Positions 1 through 7,003 of a stretch of 20,669 nt of DNA are shown here, one piece after another. The stretch is from contig DVLY01000140.1 of the NCBI GenBank assembly GCA_018715295.1, positions 1 through 20,669 on the forward strand. The letters are read 5' to 3'. A model generated the notes under the pieces. It ran no database searches. It saw nothing but the letters and a program-made list of their open reading frames with translations, and was not told the origin of the DNA. The position numbers were made by a program, and so were the translations under genes. Every line of letters begins with the position of its first letter. The stretch's first letter is position 1. Source of the DNA: Candidatus Merdimorpha stercoravium (lineage in GTDB: Bacteria > Bacteroidota > Bacteroidia > Flavobacteriales > UBA1820).

Positions 1-36
1 CAACAAAAAAGCTATTTTTACGATACACAAAAACAT

Positions 37-993
37 ATGACAAATAGACTCCTATACACTCTATTTTTGTTCATTCTGATGACAAGTTGCCCGGCCCAGA
101 GTCTTCGGATCGCTTTCTACAACGTGGAAAACGCATTCGACACGCTTCGTTCACCCGGTAAGGACGACGCAGAATTTACCCCCCAGGGAGAAAAACGATG
201 GGACACCCGGCGCTACCGCACCAAGATAGACCACCTGGCGCAAGTAGCGGCCGACCTTTCGGCCGACCTGCTCGCTTTGGCCGAAGTGGAAAGCCCCGAG
301 GTGCTGGCCGACATTGCCCAGCGGGTGCGTGAGAAGAACGGCGAGGGCTACCTCGGGATTTGCCTGGAGAGCGGCGACCGGAGGGGCATCCACCCGGCTC
401 TGCTCTACCGCCGGGAGGTTTTCTCGCCCACCGCGCCGGCCAAAATCCTGCCCGTCCCGCACAACGAACGGGGCATCCTCTACGTCAAGGGCGCCGTGCT
501 GGCTTCGGGCGACACGCTGCATCTTTTCATCAACCACTGGACTTCGCGCTACATGGGACAAAAGGCGACCGAAGGGGCGCGGATCGCCGCCGCCCAGCGT
601 CTGGCCCAGGTGGTCGATTCGATCTCCAGGTGTGCGGAATCCCCGCGGATCGTCCTCCTGGGCGATCTGAACGACACGCCGGATGAAAAATCCATCGTCC
701 GCCTGACGGCCTTGCTGCCGGAGCTGCGGATGCACCCTCTGTCCGGGCCCGGCACGTATTATTATCGGGGGGAATGGCTGCCGTTTGACTATATTTTTAC
801 TAACTTTGTTCCGAAGGCTGCCTTGCTTCGCCTCTGGACGAAGCCGTATCTGCTCACCCCCGAAGGGACGCCTTGGCGTACCTTCTCCGGGCCGATCTAT
901 CGGGGCGGATACAGCGACCACCTCCCGGTGTATCTCGACGGGTGGATCGGGGGCTTTCGACGGAAAACTAACAAAACACACCAATCGTTATGA
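37..993 (+). CDS. Exported endonuclease/exonuclease/phosphatase family protein
   Basis: This 318-residue protein has the EEP fold shared by metal-dependent nucleases and phosphodiesterases/phosphatases. Visible catalytic motifs, in order, are YNVEN (28-32, metal-binding Asn), AEVE (82-85, metal-binding Glu), INHW (165-168), GDLND (209-213) and YSDH (292-295, catalytic Asp-His). The N-terminus has a hydrophobic stretch ending in MTSC (Cys18), so it is a probable lipoprotein or signal-peptide protein acting in the periplasm or at the outer membrane; the lipobox is imperfect. The Bacteroidota versions of this family are annotated both as nucleases and as phosphatases, and the substrate cannot be read here. 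The stop overlaps the start of the next gene by 4 nt (ATGA), so it is translationally coupled to three phosphodiester glycosidase paralogues, which suggests action on a phosphodiester-containing substrate. The start is the first ATG after an AT-rich leader. Confidence 0.9.
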   Translation: MTNRLLYTLFLFILMTSCPAQSLRIAFYNVENAFDTLRSPGKDDAEFTPQGEKRWDTRRYRTKIDHLAQVAADLSADLLALAEVESPEVLADIAQRVREKNGEGYLGICLESGDRRGIHPALLYRREVFSPTAPAKILPVPHNERGILYVKGAVLASGDTLHLFINHWTSRYMGQKATEGARIAAAQRLAQVVDSISRCAESPRIVLLGDLNDTPDEKSIVRLTALLPELRMHPLSGPGTYYYRGEWLPFDYIFTNFVPKAALLRLWTKPYLLTPEGTPWRTFSGPIYRGGYSDHLPVYLDGWIGGFRRKTNKTHQSL

Positions 994-1826
994 AACGCAC
1001 AAAACTACATGCCGCCCTGCTCGCACTGACAATTTTTCCGGTCTGCGGGCAAGCACAATCCCGGGATTCGCTCACGGTAGCGGACGCCGAGTGGAACGTA
1101 CGCGAACTGGCCGATGGGGTCGAATGGAAGAGTTACCATTTTCGGAATAAAGAAAAACTCTTTGGGACTGAAGAGTATATCAACCTGCTGGTTGTCGATC
1201 AGGACAAAGCCCGGGAGACCTTTCGGGTGGCGGTCTGCGGCGACAAGCCGGAACCTACCAGCCAGATGGCGCAAAAAGCCGATGCCTTGGCCGCGGTGAA
1301 CGGATCGAATTTCAGTGTAGCGCCGCCGTATGCCATCCGGAGTTATCTCCGCCTCGACGGGCAGGTCCTTTCGGCCAATGAACCGGCCGGGGATTATCTC
1401 ACCCTCGATTCGTTGGGACGGGTGAAATTGGAGCACAACACGCACGTGGATTGGATAAAAGCCCCCACGGTGCTCGGCTGCGGGCCTGCGCTACTCTTTG
1501 GCGGGAAGGTGCTGGAACAGAAAAGCTCTACGCGCGACCCCCGCACGGCGATCGCTACGGATGGGAATACCGTCCTGCTCATCACGGTGGACGGCCGCTC
1601 GTTCGGCAACTCCTCGGGAGTAACGCTGTCCGAACTGGCCGAATTGCTGCGCTGGTTGGGTGCCGAGAACGCCTTGGCGCTCGACGGAGGGAATGCCGCC
1701 ACGATGTACATCCGGGGCGAGGATTTCGACGGGGTGGTCAACCACCCCAGCGGGAACGGGAAGTTCAACCACAAAGGCGAGCAGGCAGTGGCCAACGCCC
1801 TGCTGTTGTGCCTTCCGGAAAATTAA
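990..1826 (+). CDS. Phosphodiester glycosidase family protein, paralogue 1 (divergent active-site motif)
   Basis: The 278-residue exported protein belongs to the NAGPA family (phosphodiester glycosidase, the fold of the mammalian uncovering enzyme that removes GlcNAc from a GlcNAc-1-phosphodiester). The signal peptide is roughly residues 1-23 (ends GQAQ). Family motifs are AAVNGSNFS (101-109), RTAIAT (185-190), VDGR (200-203) and LDGGNAAT (231-238). The last motif is normally NLDGGGSST/TT, as in the two neighbouring paralogues, so this copy has lost the third Gly and the Ser. It may have different specificity or reduced activity. It starts inside the stop of the upstream EEP gene and ends 22 nt before the next paralogue; all three copies share the N-terminal block with GVEW..YHF..EKLF, indicating tandem duplication. 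The substrate is not identifiable. Confidence 0.88.
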   Translation: MKRTKLHAALLALTIFPVCGQAQSRDSLTVADAEWNVRELADGVEWKSYHFRNKEKLFGTEEYINLLVVDQDKARETFRVAVCGDKPEPTSQMAQKADALAAVNGSNFSVAPPYAIRSYLRLDGQVLSANEPAGDYLTLDSLGRVKLEHNTHVDWIKAPTVLGCGPALLFGGKVLEQKSSTRDPRTAIATDGNTVLLITVDGRSFGNSSGVTLSELAELLRWLGAENALALDGGNAATMYIRGEDFDGVVNHPSGNGKFNHKGEQAVANALLLCLPEN

Positions 1827-1848
1827 TCCCAAGGAAGCCTCTCCGGAA

Positions 1849-2757
1849 ATGATCCGTCGCCTTTTCCTCGCCGCAGGAACGTTGTTTGTCCTCTCCCTGA
1901 GCGGAACGCTCTTCGGGCAGGCGGCGAACGATTCGCTGGTTTTCGCCCGGGCCTCGTGGAACACCCGTCCGCTGGCGGAAGGCGTGCAGTGGCGTCAGTA
2001 CCATTTCAAGGGACAGGAAAAACTCTTCGGAGCCAACCAGTACGTCAGCCTGCTCGTGGTGGACCAAAGTGCGGGAAAGTATCGCTTCCAGGTAGCCATC
2101 GAACCGGGTGAGCGGCAACGCACCAGCCGTGCGGCCGAAGAAGCCGGAGCCCTGGCCGCTATCAACGGTTCGTTTTACCAGACGGAGCCTCCGTACCTTC
2201 CGGTGGGCTTTCTCAAGGCCGGGGGGCGTATCCTCCAGGACGAGTTGCCCAGCGGGCGGTACGTGATGATCGACTCGGAAGGGCGCCTTACGGTAGAGTG
2301 CACCGGCGAGGATCCTTCCCTGCGGGAAGAACCGGAGATCGTCTCGACCTACACGCCGATGCTGGTGCAGGAGGGAAAGCCGCTTTGCGGTACGGGCGAT
2401 ACGTATCGCGCGCCCCGCACGGCGGTGGGCGTCCGGGGCGACACGGTCCTGCTGCTGGTGGTGGACGGCCGTGCGGGGCGCTCCCGCGGGGTCTCGCTCG
2501 AAGAGACGGCCAAACTGATGCAGTGGCTGGGGGCGGAAGAGGCCTTGAACCTGGACGGGGGCGGCTCCTCTACCCTGTACATCCGGGGCGAACGGGCTCA
2601 CGGAGTGGTCAATCACCCCAGCGATGCACTCCTGGGATTTTCGCACCGGGGCGAACGGGCGGTGGGCCATTCGATCCTTTTGTTGGAAAAGCAGCCGGAG
2701 AGGGTCGAAAACGATGCGGAGGGAAACGTGGAATCAACGGAAAAATCAACCTTATAA
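1849..2757 (+). CDS. Phosphodiester glycosidase family protein, paralogue 2
   Basis: The 302-residue exported protein is the second of three tandem NAGPA-family paralogues. The frame is open from 1660, but I place the start at the ATG at 1849 because it gives a clear signal peptide (MIRRLF, then a hydrophobic core, cleavage near GQA at 23-25) and is preceded by AAGGAAG at 1831-1837. The earlier part of the frame lies inside paralogue 1. Motifs are AAINGSFY (103-110), RTAVGV (190-195), VVDGR (204-208) and NLDGGGSST (234-242), all intact. The C-terminus carries about 20 extra, Glu/Asn-rich residues absent from the other copies. It is in an operon with the genes on both sides (22 nt before, 12 nt after). 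It probably hydrolyses a sugar-1-phosphodiester in the periplasm, by family inference. Confidence 0.9.
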   Translation: MIRRLFLAAGTLFVLSLSGTLFGQAANDSLVFARASWNTRPLAEGVQWRQYHFKGQEKLFGANQYVSLLVVDQSAGKYRFQVAIEPGERQRTSRAAEEAGALAAINGSFYQTEPPYLPVGFLKAGGRILQDELPSGRYVMIDSEGRLTVECTGEDPSLREEPEIVSTYTPMLVQEGKPLCGTGDTYRAPRTAVGVRGDTVLLLVVDGRAGRSRGVSLEETAKLMQWLGAEEALNLDGGGSSTLYIRGERAHGVVNHPSDALLGFSHRGERAVGHSILLLEKQPERVENDAEGNVESTEKSTL

Positions 2758-2769
2758 ACAACAAACATC

Positions 2770-3636
2770 ATGCTTAAAAAACGAATTGCTCTTTCTTTGG
2801 CCCTGCTCGCCTTTTTTGCCGGGGGTGCCGCTGCGCAGACCAACGACTCGCTGACCTTCGTCAAAGCCAAATGGAACAAGGAAAAAGTGGCCAAAGGTAT
2901 CGAATGGCGCCAGTACCACTTTACCGGAGAGGAAAAGATCTTCGATGCCGAAGAGTTCGTCAATGTCGTAGTCGTCGATCAAAAGAAGGCCAAACGCCGC
3001 TTTGTGCTCGTGGCCCTCGACGGGAAACTCCGCCGCACGAGCCAGGCAGCCCTCGATTCGGCCGCCATCGTAGCCATCAACGGTTCTTTTTACAACACGC
3101 GCCCGCCGTACAATTCAGTGTGCTACCTCAAGATCGACGGGAAAGTCCTCTTCGAGCGTTCGGGCAAGATGGGCGACCGCGACGGCGGAGCGGTCCTGAT
3201 CGATGATCGGGGACGCGTCAGCGTCGAACAGGGCGACCCCGACGACCCCCAATGGGTATCGGCCCGTACCGAACCTTCCATCATCGGCTCGGGTCCGATG
3301 ATGCTTCAGGACGGCCAACGGATCGACATGGGCACGGGGGCATTCGTTACCCTGCGCCATCCGCGCACGGCCATCGGCACTTCGGGCAACAAGGTGTATC
3401 TGGTTACGGTGGACGGACGCTCCAAAGGCAATTCGCTGGGAGTGAACCTGAACGAACTGGCCAATATCCTCAAATGGCTCGGGGCGGAAAACGCCTTGAA
3501 CCTCGACGGAGGAGGTTCGACCACGATGTACATCGAGGGACAGCCCGAGAACGGCATCGTCAACCGTCCGTGCGACAACCAGAAGTTCGACCGCCAGGGC
3601 GAACGCCGGGTGAGCAACTCCCTGCTGCTGCTCTGA
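2770..3636 (+). CDS. Phosphodiester glycosidase family protein, paralogue 3
   Basis: The 288-residue exported protein is the third tandem NAGPA-family copy. The signal peptide is about residues 1-22 (Lys-rich n-region, LALLAFF core, ends GGAAA). The intact motifs are VAINGSFY (101-108), RTAIGT (199-204), VDGR (214-217) and NLDGGGSTT (244-252). It matches paralogue 1 in overall layout (IVNRPCDN..F near the C-terminus against VVNHPSGN..F) but keeps the canonical GGGS motif. It starts 12 nt after paralogue 2 and is probably the last gene of the EEP plus three-glycosidase operon: 96 nt follow before the next gene, including a palindrome. A hydrolase of sugar phosphodiesters is inferred from the family; the real substrate is unknown. 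Confidence 0.9.
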   Translation: MLKKRIALSLALLAFFAGGAAAQTNDSLTFVKAKWNKEKVAKGIEWRQYHFTGEEKIFDAEEFVNVVVVDQKKAKRRFVLVALDGKLRRTSQAALDSAAIVAINGSFYNTRPPYNSVCYLKIDGKVLFERSGKMGDRDGGAVLIDDRGRVSVEQGDPDDPQWVSARTEPSIIGSGPMMLQDGQRIDMGTGAFVTLRHPRTAIGTSGNKVYLVTVDGRSKGNSLGVNLNELANILKWLGAENALNLDGGGSTTMYIEGQPENGIVNRPCDNQKFDRQGERRVSNSLLLL

Positions 3637-3692
3637 CCGTCCCGTTCGGAAAAACGAATGTATTTTAACCGCTAAAACACAGTTACCAGAAC

Positions 3693-3717
3693 GCCGGGCT
3701 GCCTGCGGCAGCCCGGC
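3693..3717. terminator. 11-bp palindrome with TGC loop, possible terminator
   Basis: GCCGGGCTGCC - TGC - GGCAGCCCGGC forms a perfect 11-bp stem with a 3-nt loop. It lies 56 nt after the glycosidase operon and 15 nt before the NlpC/P60 gene. No T-run follows on either strand, so it is either a weak, Rho-assisted or processing-type terminator or a structured element. The core is almost identical to the inner part of the palindrome at 18477-18535, with one compensatory base-pair change. Confidence 0.5.
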
Positions 3718-3732
3718 TATACCGAAAAACAG

Positions 3733-4500
3733 ATGAGATACGCCATTTGCTCTCTTTCCGTCGTGCCTGTGCGCCGCGAACCTTCCGACGCATCGGAGAT
3801 GACCACCCAGGTACTTTTCGGGGAGATATTCAAGGTTTTGGAGCGCCGCGCCTCCTGGAGCCGCATCCGGCTTCATCACGACGGTTATGAAGGTTGGGTG
3901 AGCAACAAGCAATACCTCGAGATCCCGGCCGAACAGTACACCGCCCTGGCCAAGGAAAAGCCCGTTTACTGCGCACAGAGCGTAGCGGTGTGCAAGAGCG
4001 CCCAACAAGCCCTCCCGATCCTTATCGGATCGCGTCTGCCGGGGTTCGAAAACGGGACTTTCGTGCTGGGAGACCAGACCTACACGTTCGAGGGGCATAC
4101 CGTTTCGGGCAAAAAACCCAAGAGCGAGATCGTCCGCGTAGCCCGGGGATTTCTCGGGGCGCCCTACTTGTGGGGCGGGAGGTCCTTCTTCGGGATCGAC
4201 TGTTCGGGATTTGTCCAGATGTGCTACCGCCTGTGCGGACGCAGCCTGCCCCGCGACGCCAAAGACCAGGCGGCGGGCGGGGAAGTCCTCTCCTTTGTCG
4301 AGGAAGCCGAAGAGGGCGACACGGCTTTTTTCGACAACGACCAGGGCGACATCGTGCACGTGGGCATCGTCCTGTCCGACCATCGGATCATCCATGCCAG
4401 CGGACAGGTGCGCATCGACACGCTGGACCAGACCGGTATATACAATGCACAGGTGGGGCGTTACACCCACAAGCTCCGCCTGCTCAAACGGGAGAAATGA
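3733..4500 (+). CDS. SH3b - NlpC/P60 (C40) cysteine peptidase, probable muropeptide-recycling gamma-D-glutamyl-L-diamino acid endopeptidase
   Basis: The 255-residue protein has an N-terminal bacterial SH3-like region (about 1-65, ending EGWVSNKQYLEI), a linker or second SH3-like part (66-125) and a C-terminal NlpC/P60 domain (about 130-255). The catalytic residues are Cys157 (GIDCSGF), His209 (DIVHVGI) and His221 (IIHASG). No signal peptide or membrane segment is visible, which fits the YkfC-type enzymes that cleave the D-Glu-L-diamino acid bond of murein tripeptides inside the cell rather than exported cell-wall hydrolases. The length matches that group. It is separated from upstream and downstream genes by 96 and 55 nt, so it may be transcribed alone. 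The exact specificity is inferred from architecture. Confidence 0.85.
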   Translation: MRYAICSLSVVPVRREPSDASEMTTQVLFGEIFKVLERRASWSRIRLHHDGYEGWVSNKQYLEIPAEQYTALAKEKPVYCAQSVAVCKSAQQALPILIGSRLPGFENGTFVLGDQTYTFEGHTVSGKKPKSEIVRVARGFLGAPYLWGGRSFFGIDCSGFVQMCYRLCGRSLPRDAKDQAAGGEVLSFVEEAEEGDTAFFDNDQGDIVHVGIVLSDHRIIHASGQVRIDTLDQTGIYNAQVGRYTHKLRLLKREK

Positions 4501-4555
4501 CCCTCCCGGGACGTCTTTTGTGGGGAAAAATATTCATACCTAAAAACATGTAAAC

Positions 4556-5641
4556 ATGATGAAATCGACCTTACCCTTTTTGGCCTTGACGGGCTGTTCG
4601 CTACTGCTGTCCCCTTCGGCGGATGCCTGCACGGGGATTACCCTGAAGAGCAAAGACGGCGCGACCATCGTAGCCCGCACCATCGAATGGGGCGGTAGCG
4701 ACCTGAACAGTCGGTACGTAATCGTTCCGCGGGGATACACCCAGCGTTCGTACGTCCCCGGGGGAACGAAGGACGGCATGGCCTTTACCGCGCGCTACGG
4801 ATTCGTGGGCATCGCTGTCGAACAGGAAGAATTTGTCGCCGAAGGGCTCAACGAAGCCGGACTGTCTGCCGGGCTGTTTTACTTTCCCCGTACGGGCCAA
4901 TACAAAGACTATGTGCTTTCCGAAAAGGACAAGAGCATTTCCGACCTTCAGTTGGTATCCTGGATCCTGGGCGAATGCGCCACGGTAGACGAGGTGAAGG
5001 CTGCCCTGGAAAACGTACGGGTGATCGCCATCGACCCGCGCGCATCGACGGTACACTGGCGTTTTGCCGATACGAGCGGGCGTCAGATCGTCCTGGAGAT
5101 CATCGGCGGTGAAGTTCGTTTTTACGACAACCCCTTGGGCGTGCTGACCAATTCTCCGGAACTCTCCTGGCACCTGACCAACCTGAACAACTACGTCAAT
5201 CTCTTTCCCGGGTCGGCTCCCAGCCAGCGTTTGGGTGCGATCGAATTGAACTCCCTGGGGGCAGGAAGCGGCTTTTTAGGGCTGCCGGGCGACATCACCC
5301 CGCCTTCCCGTTTTGTCCGGGCTGCTTTCTATCAGGCTACCGCCCCGCAGCAGCAGACAGCCCTCAAAACGGTATTGCAGGCCCTTCAGATCCTCAACAG
5401 TTTCGACATTCCGGTAGGTGTCGAGTTTGCCCAGGGACAGGTACCCTCCGATATCCCCAGCGCCACGCAATGGACCTCGGCTACCGACATGGGCAACCGG
5501 ATGATCTATTTCCGCACGATGTACGACAGCACCATCCGCAGCATCGACTTGAACAAGATCGACTTTTCCCGGGTGAAATACCGTGCCGTAGCACTCGATC
5601 CGGTCAAACAGCAGCCGGTTCAGGCTATCAAGATTCAATAA
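4556..5641 (+). CDS. Exported linear amide C-N hydrolase, choloylglycine hydrolase / penicillin V acylase family
   Basis: The 361-residue protein has a signal peptide (1-24, ends SADA) cleaved directly before Cys25, which becomes the N-terminal nucleophile of an Ntn hydrolase (CTGITL). Other family active-site positions are visible: Arg41 in ARTIEW, Asn99 in GLNEAGL, Asn199 in LTNSPEL and Arg252 in TPPSRFVR. The Asp that follows the first Arg in most bile salt hydrolases (RxxD) is Glu44 here. The family cleaves amide bonds of conjugated bile salts, penicillin V or N-acyl compounds, and export is usual in Gram-negative members. Calling it a bile salt hydrolase specifically is not justified by sequence alone. 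It stands apart from its neighbours (55 nt before, 164 nt after). Confidence 0.88.
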   Translation: MMKSTLPFLALTGCSLLLSPSADACTGITLKSKDGATIVARTIEWGGSDLNSRYVIVPRGYTQRSYVPGGTKDGMAFTARYGFVGIAVEQEEFVAEGLNEAGLSAGLFYFPRTGQYKDYVLSEKDKSISDLQLVSWILGECATVDEVKAALENVRVIAIDPRASTVHWRFADTSGRQIVLEIIGGEVRFYDNPLGVLTNSPELSWHLTNLNNYVNLFPGSAPSQRLGAIELNSLGAGSGFLGLPGDITPPSRFVRAAFYQATAPQQQTALKTVLQALQILNSFDIPVGVEFAQGQVPSDIPSATQWTSATDMGNRMIYFRTMYDSTIRSIDLNKIDFSRVKYRAVALDPVKQQPVQAIKIQ

Positions 5642-5737
5642 TATTTCCCCGTAGTTTTCCTTCCACGCCCCTACCCGAGCGGGAAAACTTGTGGATAACT
5701 CCCGGGAGGGAACACTGAAAGTAAAGGGAAGAGAACC

Positions 5738-5745
5738 TATCTTTG
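5738..5745 (+). promoter_or_regulatory. Possible -7 box for tdk-folB (TATCTTTG)
   Basis: TATCTTTG fits the Bacteroidota -7 consensus TAnnTTTG. No convincing TTTG -33 element lies about 20 nt upstream. The box is only 3 nt before a strong hairpin, so a transcript from it would begin with that stem-loop. It may be a real promoter with a 5' structured end or a chance match. Confidence 0.4.
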
Positions 5746-5748
5746 CAG

Positions 5749-5781
5749 GGCGGGTGCGGGAAAATCCCGCACCCGCCTTTT
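5749..5781 (+). terminator. 13-bp GC-rich hairpin followed by TTTT
   Basis: The arms 5749-5761 and 5765-5777 pair perfectly over 13 bp with a 3-nt AAA loop, followed by TTTTCC. It is a good intrinsic terminator for the amidase gene ending at 5641, although it lies 107 nt downstream and only 25 nt before the tdk start codon. The hairpin is symmetrical, but the minus-strand side is also followed by a non-T sequence, so the + direction is preferred. Confidence 0.65.
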
Positions 5782-5805
5782 CCATAGCTTAAGACTGAAG
5801 GAGAT

Positions 5806-6426
5806 ATGTTTCTGGAAAACACCGTCAATCATTCCGAATACAGCGGCTGGATCGAAGTGATCTGCGGCTCGATGTTTTCGGGTAAGACCGAAGAACTCAT
5901 CCGCCGGCTCAAACGCGCCCGGATCGCCCGCCAGCGGGTCGAGATCTTCAAACCGGCCATCGACACCCGGTACGACCAGCAGAGGGTCGTCTCCCACGAC
6001 CGCAACGAGATCGTCTCCACCCCGGTGAGCCATTCGAGTGAAATCCTGCTGCGCGCCACCGATGTGGACGTGGTGGGAGTGGACGAAGCCCAATTTTTCG
6101 ACGAAGGCATCGTGGATGTTTGCAACACGTTGGCCAACAGCGGTATTCGCGTGATCGTCGCCGGGCTGGACATGGATTACCTCGGGCGGCCGTTCGGACC
6201 GATGCCCTTCTTGATGGCCACTGCCGAATACGTCACCAAAGTCCATGCCGTCTGCACCCGCACGGGCAACCTGGCCCACTATACGCACCGCCTTACCCGG
6301 AACGACTCGCTGGTGCTCCTGGGCGAAACGCACGACTACGAACCCCTCTCCCGCAAGGCATATTTCCAGGTCCGCAAAGCCGAAGAGCAGGAAGAACAAA
6401 AACAAAAAACCGCCCATGAAAAATAA
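5806..6426 (+). CDS. tdk: Thymidine kinase (type II)
   Basis: The 206-residue enzyme phosphorylates thymidine to dTMP with ATP in the pyrimidine salvage pathway in the cytoplasm. The P-loop GSMFSGKT is at 21-28, the catalytic Glu is Glu94 in DEAQFF, and the substrate-binding region GLDMDYLGRPFG follows. In most type II kinases four cysteines hold a structural zinc; here only the first remains (VCTRTGN), and the C-terminal pair is replaced (EPLSRKAY). To my knowledge this is a trait of the Bacteroidota version. The start at 5806 has AAGGAG at 5798-5803. The last 11 nt overlap folB, so the two are cotranslated. Confidence 0.95.
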   Translation: MFLENTVNHSEYSGWIEVICGSMFSGKTEELIRRLKRARIARQRVEIFKPAIDTRYDQQRVVSHDRNEIVSTPVSHSSEILLRATDVDVVGVDEAQFFDEGIVDVCNTLANSGIRVIVAGLDMDYLGRPFGPMPFLMATAEYVTKVHAVCTRTGNLAHYTHRLTRNDSLVLLGETHDYEPLSRKAYFQVRKAEEQEEQKQKTAHEK

Positions 6427-6772
6427 GATCCGTCTCGAAGGCCTGCGCACCTACGCCTTTCACGGCTGCCTCCCATCCGAAGCACTCACCGGAGCGATGT
6501 ACAGCACCGACGTGGAAGTGGAAACCGACTTTTTGCAGGCAGCCCGTACGGACGAGCTCTGCGCCGGCACCATCGACTACGGACAGATCGCCCGGATCGT
6601 CCGCCGGGAAATGGCCCAACGGGCCCGCCTGATCGAGAACGTTGCCCTGCGTATTCACCAGGCCATCCACCGCGAGTTTCCCCAAGCGGAAAAAGTATGC
6701 GTACGCGTGAGCAAACTGGCGCCTCCGGTAGAAGGGACAGCCGAGCGGGCGACGGTCGAGGTGGCCGATTGA
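6416..6772 (+). CDS. folB: Dihydroneopterin aldolase
   Basis: The 118-residue enzyme converts 7,8-dihydroneopterin to 6-hydroxymethyl-7,8-dihydropterin and glycolaldehyde in folate synthesis. Family motifs are YAFHGCLPSE (13-22, Glu22), TIDYGQI (52-58, Tyr55), LIENVA (72-77) and VSKLAPPVEG (98-107, Lys100); Glu22 and Lys100 match the catalytic positions of the E. coli enzyme. The length is typical. I chose the ATG at 6416, inside the 3' end of tdk, because it places the conserved block at the usual distance; the upstream part of the frame lies in tdk. The last ten codons and the sequence after the stop are duplicated at 7908-8053. Confidence 0.93.
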   Translation: MKNKIRLEGLRTYAFHGCLPSEALTGAMYSTDVEVETDFLQAARTDELCAGTIDYGQIARIVRREMAQRARLIENVALRIHQAIHREFPQAEKVCVRVSKLAPPVEGTAERATVEVAD

Positions 6773-6884
6773 GGGGAGGTCCTTCGGCGCAAATGCCGAA
6801 AGTTTTGCCACACTTTTGATTGTTTGAAAAAGCCCCGGATCGTTCCCGTCCAAAAAAGCAAAACGCCCGAAGAGGGCGTTTTGC
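6740..6884. repeat. Direct repeat copy 1: folB 3' end plus terminator
   Basis: This 145-nt segment recurs at 7908-8053 in the same orientation with about a dozen differences and a single 1-nt indel. It begins in the last codons of folB, runs through the stop codon and a conserved spacer, and ends at the last base of the hairpin. The block 6791-6884 is nearly identical in the two copies; most differences cluster around the folB stop codon. Confidence 0.9.
6852..6884 (-). terminator. Intrinsic terminator for the minus-strand gene at 7004-7435 (copy 1)
   Basis: GCAAAACGCCC and GGGCGTTTTGC (6858-6868 and 6874-6884) form a perfect 11-bp stem with a 5-nt loop. On the minus strand the stem is directly followed by six T (complement of 6852-6857), the classical intrinsic terminator form. 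The plus side has no T-run, although the hairpin could still slow folB transcripts arriving from the other side. It lies 119 nt beyond the stop of the small minus-strand gene. Confidence 0.85.
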
Positions 6885-7003
6885 AAACTCCTCGGAAGGT
6901 ATGGGATCGGTTGGGTTTTGTGTCCCTTCCAAGAGAGTTTTGGAAAAACCAGAGGAGTTGTTTTTCAGAAAACAGGGGCGATAAAGAATGCTTTTTCCGA
7001 AAG

